This document shows positions 36,145 through 45,649 of a stretch of DNA of 64,000 bases, piece by piece (the stretch's first letter is position 1; every line of letters starts with the position of its first letter). The notes under the pieces are model-generated. The model had not been told where the DNA came from. It worked only from the letters and a program-made list of their open reading frames with translations, and made no database searches. A program made the position numbers and the translations under genes. This DNA is from Actinoplanes auranticolor (lineage in GTDB: Bacteria; Actinomycetota; Actinomycetes; Mycobacteriales; Micromonosporaceae), in NCBI RefSeq assembly GCF_018332655.1, contig NZ_BOQL01000022.1:82244-146243 (forward strand). The letters run 5' to 3'.

Positions 36145-37017
36145 GTGGACATCACGCCGATCGCCCTGGGCACCTGGCCGACACCGCTCGAGCCGGCACC
36201 CCGGCTCAGCACCGCGCTCGGGCTGGACGAGCTCTGGTTCAAACGCGACGACCTCACCGGTCTGGGCGGTGGTGGCAACAAGGTCCGCAAGCTGCAGTAC
36301 ACCTGCGCCCAGGCTCTGCACGAGGGCGCCACGACGCTGGTCACCACCGGTGCGCCGCAGTCCAACCACGCCCGGCTGACGGCCGCGGCCGCCGCCCGGC
36401 TGGGGCTGGAGTGCGTGCTGGTGCTGCGCGGGGACGAGCCGCCGGCCGTCCGCGGCAACCTGATCCTCGACCGGCTGGCCGGCGCGCGCATCGTGTGGGC
36501 CGGTGACGCCCCGCTCGACGAGGTGGCGGCCGCACAGCCGGGCTTCGTCATCCCGTTCGGCGGCACGTCCGCGTTCTCCGCGCTGGGCTATGTGGACTGT
36601 GCCCGCGAGCTGACCGCCCAGCTGCCGGATCTGAGCACCGTGGTGGTCGCGGTGGGCTCGGGCGGCACGATGGCCGGGCTGGTGGCAGCCCTGGGCCCGG
36701 CCCGGGTCTTCGGGGTGGACACCGGGGCGCTGCCGGACGCGCGGGGGACCGTCGCCGCTCTGCTGGACGCGATGGGCGTGCCGGTCAAGCCCGGCGAGCT
36801 GCAGATCGACGGCTCCCATGTGGGCGCCGGATACGCGGAGCTGACCCGCCCGGTCCAGGAGGCGCTGAGCCTGGCCGCGCGGACGGAGGGTCTGTTCCTC
36901 GACCCGACCTACACCGGGCGGGCGCTGGCCGGGCTGCGGGCGAGCCCGCCGGACGGCAAGGTCGTCTTCCTGCACAGCGGCGGCCTGCCCGGGCTCTTCG
37001 GCCATCCGGCCCTCTGA
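36145..37017 (+). CDS. PLP-dependent D-cysteine desulfhydrase/ACC deaminase family enzyme
   Basis: 290 residues from GTG 36145. Fold-type II PLP enzyme: LWFKRDDLTGLGGGGNKVRK holds the PLP Lys46, TTGAPQSNHARLTAAAAARL the cofactor-ring contacts, and AVGSGGTMAG the phosphate loop. Shorter than E. coli DcyD (328) but with all core motifs. D-cysteine desulfhydrase or a related deaminase activity is likely; ACC deaminase cannot be excluded. Confidence 0.8.
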   Translation: MDITPIALGTWPTPLEPAPRLSTALGLDELWFKRDDLTGLGGGGNKVRKLQYTCAQALHEGATTLVTTGAPQSNHARLTAAAAARLGLECVLVLRGDEPPAVRGNLILDRLAGARIVWAGDAPLDEVAAAQPGFVIPFGGTSAFSALGYVDCARELTAQLPDLSTVVVAVGSGGTMAGLVAALGPARVFGVDTGALPDARGTVAALLDAMGVPVKPGELQIDGSHVGAGYAELTRPVQEALSLAARTEGLFLDPTYTGRALAGLRASPPDGKVVFLHSGGLPGLFGHPAL

Positions 37018-37143
37018 GGGCCCGTCCGGAAACCGGTTCAGGTGCGGTGATGGCGCGCGCGTCGACCGGCTGTGGTTTTCCGCAGATGGAGTGTGCGGAT
37101 TACCGCATTCCGCCGCCACATCGATCTTCATAGCGTGGAGCGC

Positions 37144-38220
37144 ATGCTGCAGACGATGATGAACGTGCTGGTAGCGATGGCTGTCGCGGCGGGTGATCAC
37201 AGCGTGGACCTCCGCCCTGACCTGGAGAACATCGTGAGCGGCGGCGGGGCGACCGCCGCCCTGGTCCGGATCTCCGACGGCGGCCGCACCTCGTCGGCCG
37301 TCGCGGGAGTGCGCGACATCGAACGCGGGGGCCGTCCGTCTCCCGACGGGCACTTCCGGATCGGAAGCGTCACCAAGACCTTCGTCGCCACCGTGGTGCT
37401 CCAGCTCGTGGACGAGAACAAGGTACGGCTGGACGACCCCATCGACCGGCACCTGCCCGGCCTGGTGCCGGGCGGCGAGCGGATCACGGTCCGCGCACTG
37501 CTCAACCACACCAGCCACCTGTACGACTACATGAGCGAGCCCGGATACTCGACCAACCGCTGGCGCGGCGACGCGCGGTTCCGCTCCTACCAGCCGCGCG
37601 AGTTGCTCGAAGTGGCCTTTGCCGAGAAGCTCCCCGAGGACGGGAAATGGCACTACTCCAACACCAACTACGTGGTGCTGGGGCTGCTCGTGGAAAGGCT
37701 GACCGGCAACCCTTACGGCGAGGAGGTCACCCGCCGCCTCCTGCGCCCGCTCAGGCTGCGCCACACGGTAGTGCCAGGTGACCGGTCCGGGATGCCGTCA
37801 CCCCATGCCAGGGGGTACGAGCCGCTGCCCGCCCTGGTGGACGCGACCCGCATGAACCCCTCGCTGGACTGGGCCGCAGGAGAGATGATCTCGACGGCAG
37901 CCGACCTGGAGCACTTCCTGTCGGCACTACTCCGCGGTGAGCTGGTCAGCAGGGCCTCGTTGCAGGCGATGCGCACGACCGTCGAGACCGGAGCCGGGTT
38001 CGACTACGGGCTCGGGCTCCAGGCCTACCGGCTGCCGTGCGGCACCGTATGGGGGCACAGCGGCGAATTGATCGGCTACCTCACGTTCGCGTTCCGCTCG
38101 GACGCCGGCAAGTCTTTGACCCTGTCGATCAACCCTTCCCTCCGCAACCCGTCCACCGAGGAGATCATGGGGATCGCGGTCAAGGTGTTCTGCGGGACCG
38201 CGGGTCGGCAGAACCAATGA
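37144..38220 (+). CDS. Serine hydrolase (class C beta-lactamase/DD-peptidase family)
   Basis: 358 residues from ATG 37144 (GGAG just upstream); the longer frame to 37072 adds unlikely sequence. Active-site motifs are S75-V-T-K78, Y171-S-N173 and HSG in WGHSGELIGY. There is only a weakly hydrophobic start, so export is uncertain. Typical of R61-like carboxypeptidases or esterases rather than AmpC. Codon use looks slightly less GC-biased than neighbours. Confidence 0.8.
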   Translation: MLQTMMNVLVAMAVAAGDHSVDLRPDLENIVSGGGATAALVRISDGGRTSSAVAGVRDIERGGRPSPDGHFRIGSVTKTFVATVVLQLVDENKVRLDDPIDRHLPGLVPGGERITVRALLNHTSHLYDYMSEPGYSTNRWRGDARFRSYQPRELLEVAFAEKLPEDGKWHYSNTNYVVLGLLVERLTGNPYGEEVTRRLLRPLRLRHTVVPGDRSGMPSPHARGYEPLPALVDATRMNPSLDWAAGEMISTAADLEHFLSALLRGELVSRASLQAMRTTVETGAGFDYGLGLQAYRLPCGTVWGHSGELIGYLTFAFRSDAGKSLTLSINPSLRNPSTEEIMGIAVKVFCGTAGRQNQ

Positions 38221-38240
38221 TGGTCCGCGAGGAGAGACAC

Positions 38241-38732
38241 ATGACTACTTGGCAACGAGGCAGCTCCGAAGCGGTCCGGTCCTTGATCACCGGAATCCGG
38301 GACACTCGTTGGTCCTGGCAGGAGACCGACGTGGAGGAGTTGTGCCGGCGGATGGGCTGGGTGTTGCTCGAGGCCATCGACGGCAAGGGCGCCTTCGCCG
38401 ACGCCGGCTTGGGTGTGCCCGGAGACGAGATCCGGATGCTGGCCGGTGACGGCCACATCAACGACATCAGCATCCAGATCACCCAGCTTGTCAGCGACAG
38501 CGGGGCCGACCGGGACCGCTTCATCCGCGACACGTTCGCCGACGCCGTCGACGCAGGGTTAGCGGTCCTGGGTGAACCGACAGATCGGCAGCACACGGAA
38601 CCACCGACGGTGCGCTGGCGCCTGGAGGATTCCACCGTCCTGATCAGAAATCTCGAGTCCGCCGTAACGGTGACGTGGGCTAGCAACAGATTCCAGGACG
38701 ACTGGGACCGGATCGCGGAGGCCCTGGAATGA
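38241..38732 (+). CDS. Small hypothetical protein (resembles DUF6301 family)
   Basis: 163 residues from ATG 38241 with GAGGAGA ideally placed. Soluble and acidic, with a WSWQETDVEELCRRMGWVLL segment and a C-terminal VTVTWASNRFQDDWDRIAEA. The pattern resembles small actinobacterial DUF6301 proteins of unknown role. It begins 20 bases after the serine hydrolase stop and overlaps the next (broken) ORF as ATGA. Confidence 0.55.
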   Translation: MTTWQRGSSEAVRSLITGIRDTRWSWQETDVEELCRRMGWVLLEAIDGKGAFADAGLGVPGDEIRMLAGDGHINDISIQITQLVSDSGADRDRFIRDTFADAVDAGLAVLGEPTDRQHTEPPTVRWRLEDSTVLIRNLESAVTVTWASNRFQDDWDRIAEALE

Positions 38733-38885
38733 GTGCGTCCTCGTGGGAGGAGCTGACCGGACGTCTACCGCGTCGCCGACCCGTCCGACATCCGCGTCGG
38801 TGGTGTCCGACGGGAAGGCGGGGCCGCGTCGACCAGGTAGAACGTCCAGTCCGACGACAGCCTCGGTTTTCCCGACGGGCACTGA
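38729..38885 (+). pseudogene. Remnant of a third gene in the 37-39 kb operon
   Basis: It opens with ATGA overlap (MSASSWEELTG), then protein-like sequence continues in another frame as VYRVADPSDIRVGGVRREGG, meets an in-frame TAG, and ends NVQSDDSLGFPDGH-stop. The family is unknown. The frame change plus internal stop argue for decay. Confidence 0.4.
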
Positions 38886-38892
38886 GACCCGC

Positions 38893-39801
38893 TCAGGCCG
38901 GCCGGGCGCGCAGGCGGCGCAGCATACGGGCGTCCACGAAGCCGACCGCGTGGGCGGCTGCGTCGACGGTCGCGCCGTGCCCGATCAGATACTCGGCGCG
39001 CTCGACCCGCAGCAGCTGCTGGTAGCGCAGCGGCGTCCGGCCGGTCGCGGCCTCGAAGCGGCGGGTCAGCGTGCGCTCGCTGACCCCGGCCGAGCGGGCC
39101 AGCTCGGCCAGCGGCAGCGGCTCGGCGAAGCTCGCGTCGATCCGGTCCTGCACCCGGTGCACCGCGTCGCTGAGATGCGCGCGGTGCCGCAGCATCGCGC
39201 TCGCCTGCTGCTGGTCACCGTTGCGTCGAGCGTAGACCACCATCTGCCGGGCGATCTGCGCGGCGACCGCCGGGCCGTGCCGCACTGCTACCAAGTGCAA
39301 CGCCAGGTCGATACCGCTGGCGATGCCGGCCGAGGTCACCACCCGGTCGTCGCAGACGTAGAGCACGTCGCGGACCACGGTCGCGGCCGGATAGCGCCGG
39401 GCCAGCTCGTCCTGCACGTCGTGGTGGGTCGTGCAGCGCCGGCCGTCCAGCAGGCCGGCCCGGCCCAGCGCATCGGCACCGGCACAGACGCTGGCCACCG
39501 TGCCGCCCGCCGCGTGGTGGGCGACGAGCCGGCCCAGCGTCTCCGGGCTGAGCTGCCCGGTGCCGGCTAGCTTCGCCGCGCGCCAGCCGGGCACCACGAT
39601 CAGGTCGCCCGGGGTGAGCTCGGGCCAGGTCAGCTCGGCGCGCAGGGTGACACCCTGATGGGTCGGCACGTCGGGCTGCTCGGCGACGTGGACCAGCCGG
39701 TACGGGTGCCCGTGGTCCGCCGCTGTCGAGAAGACCTGGGCGGCCCCGGCGAGGTCCAGCAGGTGCAGCCGCGGCACGAGGACGAAGACCACCTGGCTCA
39801 C
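38893..39801 (-). CDS. GlxA-type AraC-family transcriptional regulator
   Basis: 302 residues from GTG 39801. The N-terminal DJ-1/PfpI-like domain has VFVLVPRLHLLDLAGAAQVF and the elbow ASVCAGADALGRAGLL. The C-terminal AraC HTH pair reads LAELARSAGVSERTLTRRFE and later VDAAAHAVGFVDARMLRRL. The GTG overlaps the stop of the isochorismatase gene (GTGA), so it probably regulates that gene or senses its substrate. Confidence 0.88.
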   Translation of the reverse strand: MSQVVFVLVPRLHLLDLAGAAQVFSTAADHGHPYRLVHVAEQPDVPTHQGVTLRAELTWPELTPGDLIVVPGWRAAKLAGTGQLSPETLGRLVAHHAAGGTVASVCAGADALGRAGLLDGRRCTTHHDVQDELARRYPAATVVRDVLYVCDDRVVTSAGIASGIDLALHLVAVRHGPAVAAQIARQMVVYARRNGDQQQASAMLRHRAHLSDAVHRVQDRIDASFAEPLPLAELARSAGVSERTLTRRFEAATGRTPLRYQQLLRVERAEYLIGHGATVDAAAHAVGFVDARMLRRLRARPA

Positions 39802-40394
39802 GATCCGGTCAAACTCCCGGTCAGCTCGGCGACGGTACGGACGGTGGCGAAACGGCCGGCGAGCGCGTACTCCGTGCGGGTCACCACGTCCTCGGCGGCC
39901 AGCGTACGCGGGTCGGCCAGCAGTTCGGCGACGGTCTGGCCGGCCGGGGCTTCCCGGTGCGGGATCGGGAACGTCGCCGTGGCGTCCGTGACGAACGTGA
40001 CGGCGTACCCCAGATCGGAGCCGACCCGCGCCGTGGTCTCGACGCACTGCTCGGTCCTGATCCCGCAGACCGTCAGGTCGCGGATCCCGCGCTCGGTGAG
40101 GACCTGTTGGAGATTGGTCGTGGTGAACGCGTTGTGCGAGGTCTTCGTGATGATCGGCTCCCCGGCCGCCGGCTCGAGCCCGGCCATCACCCGGACGTGC
40201 CCGCGCACCGGATCGAACTCGCCGCCGCTGCCCGGCTCGGCGTGCAGTACCCAGACGACGAGGTCGCCGGCGGCCCGGGCGGCGTCGACGAGGACACCGA
40301 CCCGTTCCACGACAGCGGGGTTGGAGACGGCCTGCCAGAGCGGCCGGACCCGGAAGGACTCCTGGACGTCGATGACGACGAGCGCGTTGGTCAT
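39798..40394 (-). CDS. Isochorismatase-family cysteine hydrolase
   Basis: 198 residues from ATG 40394. The catalytic triad is visible: D9 in ALVVIDVQ, K84 in IITKTSHNAF and C117 in CGIRTEQCVETT. Such enzymes hydrolyse amides (nicotinamidase-like, N-carbamoyl) or isochorismate. The coupled GlxA-type regulator is commonly found beside such hydrolases. ATG 40403 is an alternative start. Confidence 0.85.
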   Translation of the reverse strand: MTNALVVIDVQESFRVRPLWQAVSNPAVVERVGVLVDAARAAGDLVVWVLHAEPGSGGEFDPVRGHVRVMAGLEPAAGEPIITKTSHNAFTTTNLQQVLTERGIRDLTVCGIRTEQCVETTARVGSDLGYAVTFVTDATATFPIPHREAPAGQTVAELLADPRTLAAEDVVTRTEYALAGRFATVRTVAELTGSLTGS

Positions 40395-40512
40395 GCTGTC
40401 CATCCTGGTGGCCGGCGCGACGCCGGGCCAAGGCATCGACCGGACCCGGACCGGAACGATCCGGTCACGCGGGCCGGGCCGGCACCGGCGTGCTCCGGTA
40501 AGGTCGGAGGGC

Positions 40513-41235
40513 ATGACAGGGCCTCTGACGGGCAGGACGGCAGTGGTGACGGGCGGTTCCCGGGGCATCGGCCGGGCGATCGTCGAACGGCTGGCGCGCG
40601 ACGGCGCCACGGTTGTCTTCGGCTACCGCAGCCGCGACGACGAGGCCAAGGCGGTCGAGGACGCGGTTTCCGCGGCGCGCGGCTTCCGGGCCGACCTGGC
40701 CGAGCCCGGGGCGGTCCTCGAGCTGCTCGAATGCGCCGACCAGCTGGACATCCTGGTCGCCAACGCGGCGGCGAGCTTCGTCCCGGCGCCGATCGCCGAC
40801 GTGACCGACGAGGAGTACGACCGGATCTTCGCGGTGAACGCCAAGGCGACCTTCCAGGCGATCCGGTACGCCGCCCGGCACATGCGCGACCACGGCCGCA
40901 TCATCACGATCTCGACCCTGAACACGACGTCCCCCGCCCCGGGCGGCAGCCTCTACGTGGGCAGCAAGGGTGCGGTGGAGCAGTTCAGCGCGGTGGCGTC
41001 CCGGGAGCTGGGTGCCCGCGGCATCACGGTGAACACAGTCTCCCCGGGCGCCACGGACACCGAGCTGCTGCGGTCGACCAACAGCGCCGAGGCGCTCGAG
41101 ATGGCGGCGGGGATGACCCCGCTGGGCCGGCTGGGTCAGCCGGCGGACATCGCCGACGTGGTGGCGTTCCTCGCGGGCCCGGACGGCCGCTGGATCACCG
41201 GCCAGAACATCCACGCCGGCGGTGGCCTGGCCTGA
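40513..41235 (+). CDS. SDR-family oxidoreductase
   Basis: 240 residues. Cofactor motif TGGSRGIG (13-20), NAAA-like motif in LVANAAASF, catalytic Ser134 and Y148-VGS-K152, and the C-terminal DGRWITGQNIHAGGG typical of FabG-like classical SDRs. Arg residues at the end of beta-2 (FGYRSRDD) favour NADPH. CGGAGG lies just before the ATG. Substrate unknown. Divergent from the isochorismatase gene. Confidence 0.88.
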   Translation: MTGPLTGRTAVVTGGSRGIGRAIVERLARDGATVVFGYRSRDDEAKAVEDAVSAARGFRADLAEPGAVLELLECADQLDILVANAAASFVPAPIADVTDEEYDRIFAVNAKATFQAIRYAARHMRDHGRIITISTLNTTSPAPGGSLYVGSKGAVEQFSAVASRELGARGITVNTVSPGATDTELLRSTNSAEALEMAAGMTPLGRLGQPADIADVVAFLAGPDGRWITGQNIHAGGGLA

Positions 41236-41239
41236 GCTG

Positions 41240-42202
41240 TCACCCGGCGAGCTGGGCGAGCAGTTCCGGCGAGGCTTGCCGGATGGTGTCGAGCCCGTCC
41301 GCCGTCTGCGCCAGCAGCCGGCGGCACCCGTCCCGCTCCACATAGATCTGTCCGGACCCCAGATGCAGCACGACGAACTCGCTCGCCGGGTCCGAGCATG
41401 CCGGTGCGGGCGCGGCGGCCTCGACCTCTTTCCGGGCGGCGGTCCACTGCTCGTCGCTGAGTTCGCGACCGGAGGCGAACTCACCGGCCGGCTTGCCGCT
41501 GCGCTGCTGATCGGCCGGGACGCGGTAGGCGCAGAGCCGCACCCGCACCGGGCCGTCGAAGCCTTCGGGGACGACGGCCGGCTCGCCGCTGGTGCCCCAC
41601 TGCGCCGTCACCCAGACCATGTCCGCCCACTGCCGGGTACATCCGGCCGCGGCCGCCTGCGACGACCCGGTCTCCGGGGCCGGCCCGGGCGAGACCGGGG
41701 TGAGCCGCAGCCCGCCCAGGGCCTCGCGAACCTCGGACCGGACCTTGCCGCACCCGTCGTGCGGGAGGCCGGGACGCACCCAGCGGCCCTGCTCGTCGAG
41801 CAGGGCGAAGAACGGGGGAAGGTACAACTCGAGGCTGCAGGCGTCGCCGGACATCGGCTCGTCCGGCAGCCGCAGCGCGGCCACCAGCGCCGTCACGTCG
41901 TCAGCCCGGCTCTCCGTGGCGGCGACCTTCGCCCCGCCGCTGGGCGGGCGCAGCGTCGGCAAAGTGCACACCACCACCGCCACCGGCTGAAAACTGTCGT
42001 CGAGCGAGGGCAGACCCGCGAGGTCGCCACCGCCCGAGGCGGGCCCGGAGGACTCCGCGCCCGCGTCCGCGCAGGAACTCCAGGCCGGTTCGATCCGCAG
42101 TTTCCCGGACGGCTCCGCGCCACCTCCGGTCTGACCCGCACAAGCCGCGACGGCGCCGAGAAGCACCGCCGCGACCACAGAACCCACACCATGCCGACTC
42201 AT
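41240..42202 (-). CDS. Secreted lipoprotein, function unknown
   Basis: 320 residues from ATG 42202 (GGAGGTG upstream). A lipobox LGAVAAC puts the lipidated Cys near residue 21. The mature part is Cys-containing (several spaced Cys suggest disulfides) with a repeated pattern of Cys-flanked segments (CSLELYLPPFF, CAYRV, CSDPASE, CRRLL). No named domain recognised. Divergent from the beta-propeller gene. Confidence 0.65.
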   Translation of the reverse strand: MSRHGVGSVVAAVLLGAVAACAGQTGGGAEPSGKLRIEPAWSSCADAGAESSGPASGGGDLAGLPSLDDSFQPVAVVVCTLPTLRPPSGGAKVAATESRADDVTALVAALRLPDEPMSGDACSLELYLPPFFALLDEQGRWVRPGLPHDGCGKVRSEVREALGGLRLTPVSPGPAPETGSSQAAAAGCTRQWADMVWVTAQWGTSGEPAVVPEGFDGPVRVRLCAYRVPADQQRSGKPAGEFASGRELSDEQWTAARKEVEAAAPAPACSDPASEFVVLHLGSGQIYVERDGCRRLLAQTADGLDTIRQASPELLAQLAG

Positions 42203-42306
42203 CGCGCACCTCCGTGACGCGTCTCTGCCCTCCCCCTCCGACGGCGCCGGACCTACGGTGGTTCCGGCTACCGACACTTTCCGGGCACTGGGCAGTTGAT
42301 CACGGT

Positions 42307-43440
42307 ATGCGAAAGTTGTCGGTCTTCCTGACACTGGTCTGCGCTGTCGCCGGCGGCGCTGTCCCGACGGCGGCACCGGCGGCCGCCGTCGGTGCCCGCG
42401 CCCAAGCGGCTCCCTCGTTCAACGGCACGGTGTGGGCGATCGCGTTCCGCGGCGACGTCGTCTACGTCGGAGGGTCGTTCACCACAGTGACCTACCGGGG
42501 ACGCAGCTTCGAGCGGCGGCGGATGGCGGCGCTCGATGCCCGTACCGGTGCGGTCCTGCGTTGGCAGCCGGCGGCGAACGGCACCGTCCGCGCCCTCGCG
42601 GTCGCCGGCTCGGCGGTCTACGCCGCCGGTGACTTCGACACCGTCTCCGGGCAGCGCCGGGACGCGGTCGCCCGGATCGACGCGTCGTCCGGCCGGCCCA
42701 CCCGCTTCGCCCACCGCGTGACCGGCCAGGTGGCGACCCTCGCCATCGGCAACGGGCGGGTGTACGTCGGCGGCAGCTTCTCCAGCATCGACGGGGTCGC
42801 CCGGCGCAACGTCGCCGCCTTCTCGCACACCAGCGGCGCCCTCGACCGGTCGTGGCGGGCGAGCACCGGCGGCCGGGTCCGGTCGCTGGCGGTCACCCGC
42901 AGCCGGATCTACCTCGGCGGCGAGTTCCACCAGGTCAACGGCTCCCGCTCGGCGCGCCGGCTGGCCGCCGTCAGCCCGTCCACCGGCGCGCTGGTGCGCG
43001 GCTTCCGCCCGTTCGCGCCCGCGACCGTGATGGACGTGGCGGCCGACGCCCGCGGGGTCTACACGGCGACCGGCGGGGCGGGCGGCCGGGCCGTCGGATA
43101 CTCGGGCTCAGGGGCGGTCCGCTGGACCCACCTCTTCGACGGCGACGTGCACACGATCGCGGTCATGGGCGGCGTCGCCTACGTCGGCGGGCACTTCGAC
43201 CGGGCCTGCCGGCGGACCAGCACGGTGCGCCAGCTGGGCTGCCTCGGCGGCTACACGGCGCGGGTGAAACTGGCCGCGCTGGACGGCCGGGGGCGGCTGA
43301 CCCGGTGGAACCCGCGGGCCAACGGCACGATCGGCACCCACGTGCTGGCCACCCACCCGCCGCGGCAGCGCATCGCCGCGGGTGGCGCCTTCACCCGGAT
43401 CGGGGGTGCGGGGCGGGAACGCTTCGCCCTCTTCGGCTGA
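42307..43440 (+). CDS. Secreted beta-propeller (delta-60/PQQ-like repeat) protein
   Basis: 377 residues. The signal peptide (about 1-27, APAAAVGA) is followed by about six repeats of the form 'VYVGGSFTTV....R..AALDARTGAVL.W', a seven-bladed-propeller-type arrangement. No catalytic residues seen; a binding or scaffold role is likely. Different repeat type from the propeller at 7686. Confidence 0.7.
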   Translation: MRKLSVFLTLVCAVAGGAVPTAAPAAAVGARAQAAPSFNGTVWAIAFRGDVVYVGGSFTTVTYRGRSFERRRMAALDARTGAVLRWQPAANGTVRALAVAGSAVYAAGDFDTVSGQRRDAVARIDASSGRPTRFAHRVTGQVATLAIGNGRVYVGGSFSSIDGVARRNVAAFSHTSGALDRSWRASTGGRVRSLAVTRSRIYLGGEFHQVNGSRSARRLAAVSPSTGALVRGFRPFAPATVMDVAADARGVYTATGGAGGRAVGYSGSGAVRWTHLFDGDVHTIAVMGGVAYVGGHFDRACRRTSTVRQLGCLGGYTARVKLAALDGRGRLTRWNPRANGTIGTHVLATHPPRQRIAAGGAFTRIGGAGRERFALFG

Positions 43441-43460
43441 CCGTCGCGGGCGCGGACCGG

Positions 43461-44399
43461 CTACCGCGCCACGTCGTCGGTGGCCGAGAGCAGCGCAGCG
43501 AGGTCCGCCCGGAACGGCAGGCCCTCGCAGTCGCCCGGGACGGTGACCGCGAACGCGCCCACCGCCACCGCCGTGGCCAACCGCTGCGCAGGCGCGGCCC
43601 CGGCGAGCCGGTCCGCCAGATATCCCGCCACGAACGCGTCCCCCGCCCCGACCGGGTCCACCACCGTCACGTCGAGCGCCTCGAGCGCGAACCGCTCCCC
43701 CGCGATCAGCCCGGTGCACCCGCGGGGACCGTCCTTGACGATCACCTCGCCGGGGCCGAGCGCGGCCAGCCCGTCGGCCACCGCCTCGTCCGCACCGAGC
43801 ACCAGCGCCGCCTCGTCCGGTCCGCCGAAGACCACGTCCGCGCGGGACACCAGGTCGCGCAGGACCGGCGCGGCGTCGTACCGGGACCAGAGCTTGCCGC
43901 GGTAATTGATGTCGACCGACACCGTGACCCCGGCGGCGCGGGCCGTCTCGACCGACTGGAAGGTCGCGGCCCGGGCGGTGTCGCTCAGCGCCGGGGTGAT
44001 GCCGGTGACGTGCAGGATCGCCGCCGACCGCAGGAGGTCGACGGGCACGTCGGCCGGGCCGAGCCGGGAGCCGGCGCTGCCCGCACGGTGGTAGTCGACG
44101 GTCGTCAGGGCGCCCGTGCGGCGGTGCCTGACCATCAGGCCGGTGTAGGCCTGATCGCGGATGGCCACGGTGTGCACGCCTTCGGCCCGCAGCCGGCGCT
44201 CGATCAGGTCGCCGGTCGCGTCCGGGCCGATCCGGCCCACCCAGGTGGCCCGGCCGCCGAGGCGGGAGACCCCGATCGCCACGTTGCTCTCCGCGCCGCC
44301 GATGCCGAAGCGGAAGCCGTGCGCGTGCTCCAGCAGGCCGACGCCCTCGGCGGCGACCAGGCCCATGGTCTCGCCCAGCGTGACCAGTCCGGCGCTCAT
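43461..44399 (-). CDS. 2-keto-3-deoxygluconate kinase (PfkB family)
   Basis: 312 residues. PfkB signature 1 near RFGIGGAESNVAIGVSRLGG and signature 2 DPVGAGDAFVAGYL with the catalytic Asp. Sequence type and the adjacent KDPG aldolase (ATGA overlap) point to KDG kinase, making KDPG from KDG. Part of a two-gene Entner-Doudoroff or hexuronate breakdown unit. Confidence 0.85.
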   Translation of the reverse strand: MSAGLVTLGETMGLVAAEGVGLLEHAHGFRFGIGGAESNVAIGVSRLGGRATWVGRIGPDATGDLIERRLRAEGVHTVAIRDQAYTGLMVRHRRTGALTTVDYHRAGSAGSRLGPADVPVDLLRSAAILHVTGITPALSDTARAATFQSVETARAAGVTVSVDINYRGKLWSRYDAAPVLRDLVSRADVVFGGPDEAALVLGADEAVADGLAALGPGEVIVKDGPRGCTGLIAGERFALEALDVTVVDPVGAGDAFVAGYLADRLAGAAPAQRLATAVAVGAFAVTVPGDCEGLPFRADLAALLSATDDVAR

Positions 44400-45025
44400 G
44401 AGCGGGCGAACGCGACCGCGTCGACGGCCCGCCGGGCGCGCACCGCGAGCTGGGCCAGGCTGCCGCCGCTCGCCGCGTCGCCGATGAGCGGGCCACCGAG
44501 ACCGACCGCCGCGGCGCCGGCGGTGAGCCAGGTGGCGATGTCGGCGATCTCGATGCCGCCGGTGGGCATGATCCGGACGCCGGGCAGCGGGCCGCGCAGG
44601 TCCTTGAGGAAGCGGGGGCCGACCGTGCCGGCCGGGAAGAGCTTGACCAGCGGCGCCCCGCCCCGGGCGGCGTTGAAGATCTCGGTCGGGGTGAACGCCC
44701 CCGGATAGACCGGCACCTCGAAGCCGTCGAGCGCGGGCACCCACACCGGGGACACCAGGAAGGCGGCGCCCGCGTCCACGGCCGCCTTGGCGTCGTCGAG
44801 GGTGAGCACGGTGCCGGCGCCCACCGCGACCGTGGCCGGCAGCCGGCGGCGCAGCCCGGCGATCGCCTCCAGCGCGCCGCGGGAGGTCAAGGTCACTTCG
44901 AGGGCGGTGATGCCGGCCTCGACCAGCACGTCACTGACCGCGGCGAAGGCATCAGCGGTGGGCGCGCGCAGCACGGCCACCACGCCGCTGCGGACCACTG
45001 CCTCGGTAACCGATTCGTCTGACAT
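44396..45025 (-). CDS. KDPG aldolase (2-dehydro-3-deoxy-phosphogluconate aldolase)
   Basis: 209 residues. Class I aldolase with Schiff-base Lys128 in PLVKLFPAG and Glu43 in ALEVTLTS. Splits KDPG into pyruvate and glyceraldehyde-3-phosphate. Its stop overlaps the kinase start (ATGA), so the two steps are co-translated. No dehydratase or transporter is adjacent. Confidence 0.9.
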   Translation of the reverse strand: MSDESVTEAVVRSGVVAVLRAPTADAFAAVSDVLVEAGITALEVTLTSRGALEAIAGLRRRLPATVAVGAGTVLTLDDAKAAVDAGAAFLVSPVWVPALDGFEVPVYPGAFTPTEIFNAARGGAPLVKLFPAGTVGPRFLKDLRGPLPGVRIMPTGGIEIADIATWLTAGAAAVGLGGPLIGDAASGGSLAQLAVRARRAVDAVAFARS

Positions 45026-45079
45026 GGAGGCCTCCCCAGGATCCCGCCGATGCCTCCATACTCCCCGGCCGGGTGAAGA

Positions 45080-45649
45080 TCAACCAGTGACGCGGGACTC
45101 CGCCGGCGCCGCGTCCCGCCGGATGTACGACCGCAGTCCCCGCGACGGCGGCTCCACCGGCGGCGGAGGCGGAGTGGCCTCGATGCCGAGCTCCTCGCGG
45201 ACGGCCGCCTCGAACTGCTGCATGACCAGGGGCACGTGTCCGAGCATCTCCCGTACCGACTTCTCCGGGTCGACGCCGCGGGGCGGGGTGGGCTGCTCTG
45301 TGTACAGCTTCTCGATCAGCAGGTGCACCGCCAGCGCGGCGCTGCGGACCTGCCCCGACGCCAGCAACCGGACCTGCATGAGGGCGGGCCCGACAGCGTC
45401 GACGTAGGTGAACGGCCCGGGTGGGGGCTGACCGCTGTCCAGCGCGGCCCGTAACCGGTAGGTCGCCCGTTCGAACTCCGTCATCAGGGCTATGTAGGCC
45501 TCCTTGCGCTCGGCGTACCACCGTTTGGTGCGCTTGGCGCGGCTGCGGGCGTACTCGTCGCGGGCCGCCACGAGCAGGGTCACACCGGCCCCGGCCAGCG
45601 CGAACACGACGGCGACCAGGGGTAACGCCCACCAGGGGATCTCAGACAC
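45080..45649 (-). CDS. Hypothetical membrane-anchored protein
   Basis: 189 residues from GTG 45649. One N-terminal transmembrane helix (about 6-27), then a basic, helical cytoplasmic region (about 35-75) and a proline-rich C-terminus. It overlaps the AfsR-like regulator's end by eight bases, so the two are co-transcribed. Function unknown. Confidence 0.6.
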   Translation of the reverse strand: MSEIPWWALPLVAVVFALAGAGVTLLVAARDEYARSRAKRTKRWYAERKEAYIALMTEFERATYRLRAALDSGQPPPGPFTYVDAVGPALMQVRLLASGQVRSAALAVHLLIEKLYTEQPTPPRGVDPEKSVREMLGHVPLVMQQFEAAVREELGIEATPPPPPVEPPSRGLRSYIRRDAAPAESRVTG

